Below are positions 1-9,648 of a DNA stretch of 64,000 nt, in pieces (positions within the stretch are counted from its first letter, which is position 1; each line of letters starts with the position of its first letter). The stretch is from Candidatus Undinarchaeales archaeon. Its GTDB lineage: Archaea; SpSt-1190; JASMDC01. The notes beneath the pieces are model-generated. The model did not search any database. It was not told where the DNA came from and was given only the letters and a program-made list of their open reading frames with translations. The stretch is taken from positions 25,216 through 89,215 of the forward strand of contig JASMDC010000013.1 in the NCBI GenBank assembly GCA_030753015.1, read 5' to 3'. Both the position numbers and the translations under genes were made by a program.

Positions 1-3000
1 CCGAGCAGGCTATCGCTCACCGTGGTAGGTGTCGTACACACGACGACGGTGTCGCCGGACGACAGTATGACCTCGTCAACAGCCTCTTCACCCTCCACAA
101 GGCCCCGGCGGTCGACAAGGGCGGACGTCACCGTTCCGCGGAACTGGCCCATACCGGTGTTCTCCAACTCCGCGCACCCGACCACCTCCTCATCGAAGAA
201 GGCCCGGTGAGGGCCATCGGGTCCCACTGGCTCTCCCTCCACCTCGAAGATGGTGCTAACCACCCGCAGGTCGGAGAGCTCGTCGCGGACAGCGTCCGCC
301 AGGTCCACGTCCAAGGGGCCCATGCCGTTGCACAAGCACGCGAACCGTCCCTCCTGGGCGTTGAACGCGTTCGTGAACCCTCGGCACCCGTACTCGTCGC
401 GGCAGTACGTCTGCAATGCTCGGTACACGGCTGCGCCTTGCGGAAGTGGGCATGGTCTGCCCGTATGGACGCCCACGGGATCGTCATCCCAGGCACAGTG
501 GCACTCGCCCGCTACGGTACCATCAGCGGATACCGAAGCGCGACAGTAACCGTAGAGGCTTCCCGGGACACCACCGGGCGAGCGGAACATGCTACATGCG
601 TCCTGGCACGAGACCGCCTCATGCACGCGCTCGTAGGGATCCAGACCTCCCCCCTCGATATCGAAGCATTCCGGATCGGGGAAGATCCGGCGGACATCTA
701 GTGAAGCGATGGACGCGATGGTCGCCTGGAGCAGTGTCCGACGTGCGATCTCCCGCCCACGGTCAGCGGCCTTGAGCGAGCAGACCATGGGTATCGGGCC
801 GGGATAGCTGGCGTTGATGATGAAAGCCGTCCGGTCGGCCAGGGTGTCGAACGGATAGGGATGCTCGACATCGCAATCGACCGGGTTCACCGACCAGATC
901 TCATCGGGACATCGCACGCAAGCAGGGAAAGTACCCTGTTCGTTCGGTCCGGTGGTGGGATTGCCGCAGGCGAACGTACAGCTTCCCGGGACGATACCCA
1001 CACCCTCGTCACCGAAGACCGCGCCGTTGGCCGTAGCCAAGGGTCTGTCGCGGAGCGCGTCAGCGATCCGATCGCCCAAGCACTGCTCGTCCAGCTCACC
1101 TTCGGCAGTGCATGCCGGTGCTCCGCGTTCGTGGATGCCCTGGAAGCATCCTGTGTCGTCACCGCCCGTGCACTGACATTCACCGTCGAGGAGCGTCGCG
1201 AGGACCCCTTCGTCGTACTTGGGAGAGAGCATGAACGGTATCTGCTGGTCGGCCTCCACGACAATGTCGTGCGCGATGTCCCAAAGCATTCCTACAGGAG
1301 CGACGGCATCCTCGCTCACTGCGTCAGCTGGCATGTCCCGATAGAGATCGCGTAGCAGGTCAGCCGCTCCCGGCTCGAGGTCGCCACGCGCGGCAATGAC
1401 GAGCTGCTCGAGGAGGAGGCTGAAATCATCTAGGATCAGGTCGGAAGTATCCGCATGTGCGGCCGCCTCGAACAGCTTGGCAGCCACCTCGCCGTTCTCG
1501 AAGGCCACGCAGGCATCATGTCTGGGCTTCCAGAGAGCGACCAACGCGCGATAAGCATCATCGTTGCCCTGGCCGGATTCGGGGAATGGAACGCACGCGC
1601 ATGGATCCATGTCAGGATAGGGCGCGTTTGCAATGCACCTTGACGCTTCCTGCATTCGTTCCCACCCTGCGTCCATCCCCTGCAGTGTTGTGAGATAGGC
1701 GTCCAGGAACGTGTCCATCTCGTCCAGTCGCTCGATAGAACCGCAGGGATTATCTGTGCCTTCTTCCATGATGATGGTGCGTAGGTTGGCCCCCAGTTCG
1801 GCGGTGGGTGCGCCGTTCCATGTGACGTTCGAGGTGAAGACACGCAGACCGCGCAGTGTGCATGCGCGCTTGGTACGGAGGACGTCGCGGACGCAGGTCG
1901 CGATACCCTCGGCGCTGGGTGCCGGCTCGGTACCGGGTGCACCGGGGGCGACTGAATCCCCTTCGGTCATGCAGGTCCCAACACGGGTAACCAATGGGCA
2001 CGCCTCTACGTCGAATCCCTCCCACTGCGTGCATGTGGCCGTGCAGAGTGCGGCAGCGCTAGCATAGCTGAGACCGTCGGCGAAGTACACGGACAGTCCC
2101 GCTTCGTCGTGGTCGGCGATTGCGTTACCGATAAGTGGCGGGGCGTCCTGGTCCGTGCTCGTGCATCCTCCATAGGTCGCCCCGAGCACGCGGACATCGG
2201 CCAGACATCGTCCGCACTGCTGTTCGAGGACGTTGCGGAGCGCAAGCAGGTCGTCGCGCACGCGCGAAAGGAGCGCACGCCGCGCCCGCAGGTAGCCGTC
2301 CAGGTACTCGAGCCTACTAACCTCGCTCTCGTGGTGGAAGGATACGCACCGGCCGTCCGGTAGAACCCTCAACACATCGTCAAGGCACTCCTCTTCCGGA
2401 TCCCCATCCCGGCAGGGCTTTGGGGACCGCATGGCCGCGTCCTGGAGCTTGCCGAGCTCGTCGTCCGGTGACACGGGTACCCACTCGCCATCGCACACGG
2501 CACGGTCGGCCCCCTCACCGCATCTCGGGGTGATATGGACCGCGTCGTTGCCCTCGGCATCGCACACACCGGCCACCGCCAATGGCAGGGTTGCTCGCTC
2601 CCGGTCCCGGAACCGTGCTCCGACAGCACCGCCCTCCGGGGCCAGCCGCCACAGGTCCGCCGAGTACGAGAACAGGGGCTGGGTCCAATCGAGGCCATAG
2701 CCCTTGTTAAGGCTCTGTCTTGCGATTCCGCGCCAGGCACTGTAATGGAGCGCCCGCTGACGCAGGGCGTGCTTGGTCATTCCTGTCGCCGTACCGATGG
2801 CCAATCCCATGTCCTGAAGCACTTCGGTGGCTGTGAGAGAGGTCGCCTTACCCATCACGTCAAGCCCACCGTCCAACGCCTGGGCGTTCACCTTCTCGAT
2901 CGCTTCCAGGACCAGGTCCCGTGCTGCGGGCTGGCCGCCGGACAGCGCTTCTCTCGAAAAGACCCGCTCGAGCGCCTCCCGGATGGGGCCGATGAAACCT

Positions 3001-6000
3001 ACGCTCCCGAGCATGTCTATCGCTGCACGCTCGGTGATACCGAAACGAAGGGCGATCCGCCGGCCGGTCCGCTTGATATGTGCCTCGAGGAGGATTGCAT
3101 TGAGACCGTCCACCATCTCACGTTGGAACTGCGAATGGGCCGCCGCGGTTGCCTCCTCGAACGCCTCAGGTGTCAAGGTCTTCCCGCCCCGCGCCATGAA
3201 CTCCTTGTTGAGGTGCTTGGCATAGATCGCACCCGTGTCGATGGACGGGAGGAGCTCGTCCAGGTAGCTGTACGTTGCCGCACGGAGCGTTTTCCCGTCG
3301 GAGAACCGGGAGACGAGATGCCTCAGGTCCATGTTGTTCGCGACCCCCTTCAGGGCCGAGGCCCTGCTGACCATTCCTGGAGGATATTTACGTGAAAAGA
3401 ACTCGACCTGTGCGTCGAGCATCTTCCTGCTCAAGGTTGCCGGATCGCCTGCGAACGGGCCCGCCTCTTTCGCTCCTTTCGCGAAGGCAGCTCGTGCCTG
3501 CTTGAAGGCCTCGTCACCTATCCGCTCTTTTAGCAATAACTGACCCTCGGGGCCGATAGCGTCGAACCCTTCACGAAGGAGTAGGTATTTCGTCCGTTTA
3601 CCTGTACCGGTCACCGGTCGCGCGAGGATCTTGCCCAGCCCTTCTGTCATCTCTATGGCCACCTTCTCCACGTTCAGTTCTGAAAGTCCCTTCCCGATGG
3701 TCCGGCCGATATCGATACCGAGCTCCCTGGACCCTAAAGGTAACCGTTTCGGCATGCGTGCGTTCATACCAGCCATGAGAGCGGTGGCCTGGTCGACCGA
3801 GAAACCTATGGTATGGAGCCTTTCGGCCACGGTCGCCCATCCATCGCCGTCCAGAGCATCGAGATGACGCAGCGCGTCATCCGTGAACTTGAACCATCCG
3901 CCCTGCTTTGGAACAGTGAATGCACCATTGTCCCAGATCTCGGGTACAAGGGTCGAGGGGGACCTGAATGTGTACCTCGGTGGAGCTTCCATACCCCTGC
4001 GCATCATATCGTCAAGACCCCTGCCCATGCGCTCGGCCAGTTCCCGCTGCACGTCGTCGGCAGGCTCTGCAAGGATCAAGCGCGCTGTGTCGAGGGCGGA
4101 TCTGGCGGTCTCACCGGCCGTCACCTTGACCGCGAACTCCCCGGCCTCCCCTCCGGCCTCCTCGGCAAGCTCTTTGGCTGCCCGTCGCACCGAGTTCGCG
4201 CCAGCCGTCGCGGCCCCTTCGGTCACCTCCATCCCGAGCCGGGTGGCGACCTTGGGAGCGTAGTGCGTGAGCAGATAGCTGCCCGCACCGCCGACCTTCG
4301 TGTTGATCCGCATAGGGAGATAGTAGGGGCTCCGTGCCAGATACTGGGCCGCATCGGTGCCCGCTTCCGTCGCGAGCTTCCCATGCCCCGTGATCTCGGC
4401 GACCGCGCTGGCCGCCCCTGCGGTATAAAGCAGCGATGCCCCGTGGCCGAGGAGCTCGCCCGTGCCGGACTTCGAGTATCCACCTGTGTAGAGGTGCATG
4501 CAGTACCCGTCATCGACGCCTGGCAGCGCTTGGTCCGACTGGTGGTAGAGCAGATCGGCCATGAGGGCCGGATCGAGCTCCCGGAAGTACGGATTCACCT
4601 GCTCCTCGCCGGCCCCTACCAAGTCGGATACGACAGGGTAGGTAGTACCCTCGTTCTCCACGTGCTCGATGATGGACGTACCCCGCCCCGAGACCGCCGT
4701 ACGCTCCAGCTCGCGGATGGTGTAGAACCATGGCGGACTGCCCGGAGAGAGCGGCTGCCCTTGCCGGTCGGTCGGTGTCCACGCTCCCTGCTCGTCGAGC
4801 ACCTCGATGCCGTCGGTCCCACGGGCTAGGACGGGGCCTCCTGCAACGGTCACGATGACCGGCTCCTCGTCCGGCGCGGTGCACGTCGTGATCACACCGA
4901 AAACGAGGGCCTGGACCTTGGCAGGATCGGGTACCAGCTCGTGTACTATGCGGGATTTGAACGAGCTCTTGTGCGTGGAGTCCAATAGGACCCCGGTCGC
5001 GCCCCAGAGGGCTGTCTGAAAAGTCGTATCACGCTCCGATCCGCCCACGGCCAATCTCCCGTTGAACGAACAGGCACCCTTCTCCCTGGCATAGGGTCCG
5101 GATTCGCACAGCTGCCGCATCACGTCCAGGATGGCCCGGTCCTGTGGGCCATCATCATCAGCGGCGAGCTGGTTGTGCGGGCACGCGAGGTAGGAACGGG
5201 ATGCCAAGTGCACCTTCCATGGAAGCCCGCGCGCACCCTTGGCCTGACGCTGAGTGACCGATGTCCCGTCATCCCCGAGCGACATGGAGGCAAGCAGTCC
5301 ACGGGGGCAGCGTGCCAGCGCCTCCTGATCGAGCGTGCCGTCATCCTTGCGGAAGCTCGGTCCCAGCACCAGCGCCACTCCGATGTCCACTGAAGCCCCC
5401 GTGACGCTATCTCCGCCATCGGTGATCTCGACCTTGCCCCCGTAGCGGTGGGCCATCGACAGGTCATGGGACGAGAATTGCTCCAGCATCCAACCAGCCG
5501 GACCGGCGCCGATGGTACCGGTGTTCCTGTCCAGGGCGCACGAGCGCATGCAGTAGAGACCGAAGAACATCCGAGATGCCGCTTCCGCCTGTTCCTTCTG
5601 TTGAAGACCATAGGAGCGGATCGCTTTCTCTCGCGTTGTATATTCAATTCTTGATACCGCGTCCACACCCGGAGTGTCTGTCAACCCTTGTCCTACTGTG
5701 GCACCGGCCATTCCCAGATCACGGGTCAAATAGAACCAGGGCATCGCCTCACGCAGCGCGCCCTCCATCACTCCCAGGGCCTCCTGGGACATCCTGCTCC
5801 GGACGATCTGGTGGCCGAGGTTGTTCTCGTAGCAGTCAATGGCGAGGTCGAAGCACGAGGCGCAGGCGTTGTCGTCCTCCAGGACACGTCGCACCTGGTC
5901 ACGGCACCTGATGAGGGGCGAATGGGAGATGAGCGTCTCCAGCTCAAGTACGTATCGTCCCAGGAGGTCGGCCATGAGCCGTGTCTTCTCGGCGTAGCAT

Positions 6001-6872
6001 TTCCGTCGTCGCTCGGTCGCAAGGCCTTCGCACTTGCCCACGTGTATGGACACTCGGGGATCCATCAAACGCAGCATGCCTATGGCGTCTACTGACCGTG
6101 CGGCCGTGAATACGACCTCCTTCGCGCAGTGAGCGGTATCACAGGTCGTGGGGTACTGGGGACAGCTACAATCCTCGGCATTATCGGCGCACGCATCGCA
6201 CTCTTGGCACCTGCGGGCGAGCGAACCGTCATGCCAGATCAGGTCCTTGGCACGCCGTGCGGTCCATTCCGCGACATCGAGGTCCCCGAACGCTGTGTCG
6301 AAGCCCTTCGTGAATATGTCATATCTGGTAACCTTGAAGTCGCAGAGGTTCTCTGCAGGCGTGAGTTCGGTGACCGCAGTGAACTCGTCCTTCAGGTACT
6401 CGGCCCGCAGCATTTCACCAAGACAGACGGGCACTCCATAAAGAGGCGTGCTCTCTGTGAAGGACCATTCGGCGCAGAACCGTCGGCCGTCCGGATCGAG
6501 GATATCACCTGCGTCGCACACGAGCACGACATAGGCACGGTCCACGTCATCATACGCTAGCTCGTCGATGGTCACGAACGATGGGACCACGTCCATATCG
6601 AGCCCGAGGGCTTCGGATAGGATGAGGCCGCTCTCCTTGTCGTCCCCTTCCGGAAGGAGCCCGTCCGGGAGTACGAGGACACCGCCCCGCGCCACCTCCT
6701 TCATAATGTGGGCTGCGGTGTCGGCCGTCAGCTTCCTTCCAGAGAGGGCCTGTCGCCGCAGGTCTTGGCAGCTCGCCCCATCAGCGAGGGCAGGCAAGGT
6801 GACGAGAAAGACTATGAGAAGGAGTCCGAAGGCTCGTGGAACAAGACATCTCGGAACAATTTCCCCCCCCAT
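1..6872 (-). CDS. Giant cysteine-rich secreted protein, 3' end outside window
   Basis: I translated the minus strand from an ATG at 6872 to the left edge and met no stop codon, so at least 2,290 residues are encoded and the C-terminus is missing. Residues about 1-31 form a signal peptide (a hydrophobic FGLLLIVFLVTLPALA core). The next ~760 residues and the last ~850 visible residues are rich in cysteine, often as CxxC or CxC pairs, which suggests a disulfide-stabilised exported protein. Between Cys791 and Cys1437 there is no cysteine at all; that block is Ala-rich and probably helical. No transmembrane anchor is visible in the part present. I do not recognise a catalytic domain. The start ATG is followed directly by eight G residues, so the frame of the first codons depends on that run. 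It resembles in style the other large surface proteins of the window but not by clear sequence repeats. Confidence 0.85.
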   Translation of the reverse strand, partial: MGGEIVPRCLVPRAFGLLLIVFLVTLPALADGASCQDLRRQALSGRKLTADTAAHIMKEVARGGVLVLPDGLLPEGDDKESGLILSEALGLDMDVVPSFVTIDELAYDDVDRAYVVLVCDAGDILDPDGRRFCAEWSFTESTPLYGVPVCLGEMLRAEYLKDEFTAVTELTPAENLCDFKVTRYDIFTKGFDTAFGDLDVAEWTARRAKDLIWHDGSLARRCQECDACADNAEDCSCPQYPTTCDTAHCAKEVVFTAARSVDAIGMLRLMDPRVSIHVGKCEGLATERRRKCYAEKTRLMADLLGRYVLELETLISHSPLIRCRDQVRRVLEDDNACASCFDLAIDCYENNLGHQIVRSRMSQEALGVMEGALREAMPWFYLTRDLGMAGATVGQGLTDTPGVDAVSRIEYTTREKAIRSYGLQQKEQAEAASRMFFGLYCMRSCALDRNTGTIGAGPAGWMLEQFSSHDLSMAHRYGGKVEITDGGDSVTGASVDIGVALVLGPSFRKDDGTLDQEALARCPRGLLASMSLGDDGTSVTQRQAKGARGLPWKVHLASRSYLACPHNQLAADDDGPQDRAILDVMRQLCESGPYAREKGACSFNGRLAVGGSERDTTFQTALWGATGVLLDSTHKSSFKSRIVHELVPDPAKVQALVFGVITTCTAPDEEPVIVTVAGGPVLARGTDGIEVLDEQGAWTPTDRQGQPLSPGSPPWFYTIRELERTAVSGRGTSIIEHVENEGTTYPVVSDLVGAGEEQVNPYFRELDPALMADLLYHQSDQALPGVDDGYCMHLYTGGYSKSGTGELLGHGASLLYTAGAASAVAEITGHGKLATEAGTDAAQYLARSPYYLPMRINTKVGGAGSYLLTHYAPKVATRLGMEVTEGAATAGANSVRRAAKELAEEAGGEAGEFAVKVTAGETARSALDTARLILAEPADDVQRELAERMGRGLDDMMRRGMEAPPRYTFRSPSTLVPEIWDNGAFTVPKQGGWFKFTDDALRHLDALDGDGWATVAERLHTIGFSVDQATALMAGMNARMPKRLPLGSRELGIDIGRTIGKGLSELNVEKVAIEMTEGLGKILARPVTGTGKRTKYLLLREGFDAIGPEGQLLLKERIGDEAFKQARAAFAKGAKEAGPFAGDPATLSRKMLDAQVEFFSRKYPPGMVSRASALKGVANNMDLRHLVSRFSDGKTLRAATYSYLDELLPSIDTGAIYAKHLNKEFMARGGKTLTPEAFEEATAAAHSQFQREMVDGLNAILLEAHIKRTGRRIALRFGITERAAIDMLGSVGFIGPIREALERVFSREALSGGQPAARDLVLEAIEKVNAQALDGGLDVMGKATSLTATEVLQDMGLAIGTATGMTKHALRQRALHYSAWRGIARQSLNKGYGLDWTQPLFSYSADLWRLAPEGGAVGARFRDRERATLPLAVAGVCDAEGNDAVHITPRCGEGADRAVCDGEWVPVSPDDELGKLQDAAMRSPKPCRDGDPEEECLDDVLRVLPDGRCVSFHHESEVSRLEYLDGYLRARRALLSRVRDDLLALRNVLEQQCGRCLADVRVLGATYGGCTSTDQDAPPLIGNAIADHDEAGLSVYFADGLSYASAAALCTATCTQWEGFDVEACPLVTRVGTCMTEGDSVAPGAPGTEPAPSAEGIATCVRDVLRTKRACTLRGLRVFTSNVTWNGAPTAELGANLRTIIMEEGTDNPCGSIERLDEMDTFLDAYLTTLQGMDAGWERMQEASRCIANAPYPDMDPCACVPFPESGQGNDDAYRALVALWKPRHDACVAFENGEVAAKLFEAAAHADTSDLILDDFSLLLEQLVIAARGDLEPGAADLLRDLYRDMPADAVSEDAVAPVGMLWDIAHDIVVEADQQIPFMLSPKYDEGVLATLLDGECQCTGGDDTGCFQGIHERGAPACTAEGELDEQCLGDRIADALRDRPLATANGAVFGDEGVGIVPGSCTFACGNPTTGPNEQGTFPACVRCPDEIWSVNPVDCDVEHPYPFDTLADRTAFIINASYPGPIPMVCSLKAADRGREIARRTLLQATIASIASLDVRRIFPDPECFDIEGGGLDPYERVHEAVSCQDACSMFRSPGGVPGSLYGYCRASVSADGTVAGECHCAWDDDPVGVHTGRPCPLPQGAAVYRALQTYCRDEYGCRGFTNAFNAQEGRFACLCNGMGPLDVDLADAVRDELSDLRVVSTIFEVEGEPVGPDGPHRAFFDEEVVGCAELENTGMGQFRGTVTSALVDRRGLVEGEEAVDEVILSSGDTVVVCTTPTTVSDSLL

Positions 6873-6898
6873 TTAATCTACATTGGATAGGAGCAGAA

Positions 6899-7867
6899 TT
6901 AAGAGTCTTTGCTACGGACCGGACGAGGCCACATCCCGGCCACACCGCCGTGCTTCAGGTCCACCACAGGCGCCTCTTGTCCCCCGAGTCCCACACGCAG
7001 CACACCTGAGCCATCGGTCTCGCCGACCACGGCAGTGGTGAAAGGCCCGTCCAGAGCCCTGATGAGCTCATCCGGCCGGTCCGTGGTGAACACGAATCCC
7101 CGTGCCGGATAGACGAGCGACCAGCGATCAACCAGTACGCTATCGGGACGGGGGATTCGGTCCGCGTGGACGATGCCGCCCACGGTGCTTGTCTCAAAGA
7201 GCATCCCGAGCGTACCGATGATTCCCGGATTGCTCGCGTCCTTGCCCGCCGTCGCTAGGTGCCGTTTTGCTACCTCGCGTATGGCATCATGTGCTTCCCT
7301 GTACCGTTCCGGCCCCTCATTATCAGGGGGCCGCCACGCGAGAGGCCAGCGCGGATGGGCCTCTCCCGTCAGGTCCACGGCGACCACGATGGCGTCACCA
7401 GGTGACGCGCCACTTGAAGTGAGAAGGGCGTCACGGGGCACGGTCCCTAGCGCTGTGGCGCTCACGCCGGTCCGCGGTGCGTCTGGATGGATATGCCCAC
7501 CGACCACGGGGACACCGAGCAGGTCTGCACCCTCTTGGAGCCCCGCGAGCACGCTGGGAAGGTCGTCATCATGAGCCGACACTACATTGACGATGGCGAG
7601 GGGAGTCCCCCCCATGGCGACTATATCGTTTACGTTCACGAGCACGGCGCACCGCCCTGCGAACCGAGGATCGGCCTCCACAAGATCAGCGATGATACCG
7701 TCCGCTGCAAGGAGCAGGAGCTCATCACCGCCACGGTCGATGACGGCCGCGTCCTCACCCCAGCTCGAGGGGGGTACGCCGAGGGTCTTGCAGGCCTCTC
7801 CCAGGGGCGATTTCCGAACGAAGCCACGGTGCTCCCTGACGGCACTGGCGAGGGCACGGGCGTCCAT
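6899..7867 (-). CDS. AIR synthase / ThiL-like ATP-dependent enzyme (PurM superfamily)
   Basis: A 322-residue protein with the PurM/ThiL/SelD fold signature: a GEDAAV motif at residues 37-42 followed by LLLAADGI, then NVNDIVAMGGTPLAIVNVVS and a GGHIHPD stretch, all typical of AIR-synthase-related proteins that bind ATP through the conserved acidic residues. The best family fit is the archaeal AIR-synthase-like group (methanogenesis-marker-2-like), whose substrate is not settled; purine PurM and thiamine ThiL are alternatives. I start it at the ATG at 7867; an open frame continues upstream to 8407 but that part is only the antisense of the neighbouring regulator. The gene is divergent from the two Lrp-like regulators with about 135 bp between starts, which hints that they may control it. 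Confidence 0.75.
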   Translation of the reverse strand: MDARALASAVREHRGFVRKSPLGEACKTLGVPPSSWGEDAAVIDRGGDELLLLAADGIIADLVEADPRFAGRCAVLVNVNDIVAMGGTPLAIVNVVSAHDDDLPSVLAGLQEGADLLGVPVVGGHIHPDAPRTGVSATALGTVPRDALLTSSGASPGDAIVVAVDLTGEAHPRWPLAWRPPDNEGPERYREAHDAIREVAKRHLATAGKDASNPGIIGTLGMLFETSTVGGIVHADRIPRPDSVLVDRWSLVYPARGFVFTTDRPDELIRALDGPFTTAVVGETDGSGVLRVGLGGQEAPVVDLKHGGVAGMWPRPVRSKDS

Positions 7868-8003
7868 GACGTGGGTGGGCCCGTTCGGTTTTAAGAGTGT
7901 TTGCCCCAGCACTCCACCTGACAGATACGATGTATCGTCATCACAGAGTAGAAAGCATAAGGTTTTTATTGGCCATCCTCGGAAGAAAGCTCGTGATGTG
8001 CCC

Positions 8004-8495
8004 ATGAAGATCGACAGCCTTGACGTTTCTATCCTGCGCCATCTCCAGAATGACGCACGGACCTCTTTCAATGCGATCGCCAAGGCCTGCGATACGACCA
8101 CCGATACGGTGAGCAAGCGTTTCAAACGCATGGTCCGTGACGGACTGGTGCGCAAGACCACCATCATCAAGGATCCCCGCCGGTTCGGCCAGGACTGCAT
8201 CGCCATCTTCGGCATCTCCGTGGGGAGGCCGGTGACCGATACCACCCTGGAGCATCTCCAGCGGGTTCCGGGCGTGCTCTTCTGTAGCCACAGCTTCGGA
8301 GCGCACGACATCATCGGTATCGTCGTAATGGACTCGATCGACCACTTGGGGAGCATCCAGGAGCGTATCCGGGACATCCCCTCGATCAAGGACCTCCACA
8401 TCAGCATCTTCGTGGGAGACTACCGGCTATGCCCGCACAACCTGGAGTTCGACGTTGAGGGCAGCTGTTGGGAGACCAAGAGGGGTGAAGCCTGA
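8004..8495 (+). CDS. Lrp/AsnC-like transcriptional regulator (first of a pair)
   Basis: A 163-residue protein with an N-terminal winged helix-turn-helix (ILRHLQNDARTSFNAIAKAC then DTVSKRFKRMVRDGLV) and a C-terminal RAM-like alpha/beta domain (residues about 60-140). These are the two domains of Lrp/AsnC family feast-famine regulators, which form dimers and octamers and bind amino acids or other small ligands. The start is the ATG at 8004, 31 nt after a TATA-like TTTTTATT at about 7970; longer starts would run through the divergent promoter region. Its stop overlaps the start of the next regulator (TGATG), so the two are translationally coupled. The C-terminal 20 residues after the RAM domain are hydrophilic and differ from the partner. 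Confidence 0.85.
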   Translation: MKIDSLDVSILRHLQNDARTSFNAIAKACDTTTDTVSKRFKRMVRDGLVRKTTIIKDPRRFGQDCIAIFGISVGRPVTDTTLEHLQRVPGVLFCSHSFGAHDIIGIVVMDSIDHLGSIQERIRDIPSIKDLHISIFVGDYRLCPHNLEFDVEGSCWETKRGEA

Positions 8496-8950
8496 TGGCC
8501 GGCGACATGGACGAGATCGATCACGGCATCATCATGCGGCTCGAGAACGATGCACGGACGCCATTCTCGGCCATCGCCAAGGAGCTGGGCACATCGGTCG
8601 ATACCATCCGCAACCGATTCCGCAAGCTCCAGCGCCTGGGTATCGTCCGCGGCTCGACAGCGGTCATCCGGCCGGAGAAGCTCGGGTACGAGGTCATCGT
8701 GTTCTTCGGCGTCACCGTGCGACTCGGATCCCACGAGGAGCTCTTGGACAAGATCATCAAGATCCCGTCCATCTTAGTGGCCACACAGACAGTGGGACCC
8801 CACGACGTGATGGCCATCGGAGCCGCGAAGAGCTTCGCCCACCTGGACAGGATCGTACAAGCCATCCGCAGCCTCCCGCAGGTGTCCGGTATCGACATGA
8901 CCTTCAGCATGGGGCCCATGGAGCTCCACTCCCAGTACTTCCTGTTCTAG
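8495..8950 (+). CDS. Lrp/AsnC-like transcriptional regulator (second of a pair)
   Basis: A 151-residue paralogue of the preceding regulator, with the same layout: winged helix-turn-helix (IIMRLENDARTPFSAIAKEL, then DTIRNRFRKLQRLGIV) and RAM-like ligand-binding domain. The two proteins share the ENDARTxFxAIAK core, so the pair probably arose by tandem duplication and may form heteromers. The ATG overlaps the upstream stop by one base. Both lie divergent from the AIR-synthase-like gene, a plausible target; the pilin-like gene downstream has its own TATA-like sequence at about 8970 and is probably separate. Confidence 0.85.
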   Translation: MAGDMDEIDHGIIMRLENDARTPFSAIAKELGTSVDTIRNRFRKLQRLGIVRGSTAVIRPEKLGYEVIVFFGVTVRLGSHEELLDKIIKIPSILVATQTVGPHDVMAIGAAKSFAHLDRIVQAIRSLPQVSGIDMTFSMGPMELHSQYFLF

Positions 8951-9013
8951 CTGGAGCATCCCGGCCGACAGGTATTTATCCGAGCACGGGCTCTTTGCTG
9001 TTAAGGGAGCATC

Positions 9014-9595
9014 GTGAGACGCGTTCCGTCAGGGAGAAGGGGTCAGACCCAACCAGTCATTCTCGTGCTCGTCATCGGCCTCATCGTGGCGGGGTACGTC
9101 GGTAGTGATCTCATCGAGATGGTCGGAGAGGGTCTCCACTCGTTCTGGAAGAGCTTTACAGGAGAAAAGCAGGCCCTGGAAACCCGGATTGAAGTAATCA
9201 CCGTATACGGCTCCACTGACGTGACGGGCCCTCGTGCCAATCCGTACTGTGTGGCCAGCTGTTCGCCCGATGATGCGAGCCTCAGGCTCGTGCTCAAGGT
9301 GAAGAACACCGGTGAACACGACATCAAGCGAGGCCAGTACGATGAGCTCAAGGTCTACATGGGCGGCGTGCCGCTGGACAACGACACCGGCTACCGCCTC
9401 GACCACACCGTGGACCTCGGTAAGCGGGATGGCATGATGGATATCCCTCTCAACGTCACCTGTGCACAGGTGGGTGCCTCTACTGGATCGTCTGTGACGT
9501 TCGAGGTCAGACCGCCGAAGGGACAGGTAGGATCGATCGAGGTAGGGTGTGCCGAGTGCTGTGGTGAGCACACGACCTGCCTGACGGCCTGCTGA
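9014..9595 (+). CDS. Pilin-like secreted protein with class III signal peptide
   Basis: A 193-residue protein starting with GTG. Residues 1-10 end in RRG and are followed by QTQPVILVLVIGLIVAGYVG, a hydrophobic helix without a polar break: this is the pattern of archaeal type IV pilins and archaellins processed by a prepilin peptidase after the Gly. The rest is a beta-rich soluble domain with a LRLVLKVKNTGEHDI segment as in pilin/S-layer associated immunoglobulin-like folds. The C-terminus carries a cysteine cluster (CAECCGEHTTCLTAC), unusual for an archaellin. A GGGAG-type ribosome site lies 5-10 nt before the GTG. No pilus assembly ATPase or membrane platform is nearby, so it is probably a minor pilin or a surface protein that uses the same sorting route. 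Confidence 0.65.
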   Translation: MRRVPSGRRGQTQPVILVLVIGLIVAGYVGSDLIEMVGEGLHSFWKSFTGEKQALETRIEVITVYGSTDVTGPRANPYCVASCSPDDASLRLVLKVKNTGEHDIKRGQYDELKVYMGGVPLDNDTGYRLDHTVDLGKRDGMMDIPLNVTCAQVGASTGSSVTFEVRPPKGQVGSIEVGCAECCGEHTTCLTAC

Positions 9596-9648
9596 AGGCC
9601 GGGACCACCCCATTAATTACTTAAGCCTGGGCCAGGAAGGCGTCAGTC

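Noticed and set aside
6899..8407. A 502-residue minus-strand frame covering the AIR-synthase-like gene and the first regulator
   Set aside because: The first ~180 codons are antisense to the Lrp-like gene and have no protein-like composition; the family begins at the ATG at 7867.
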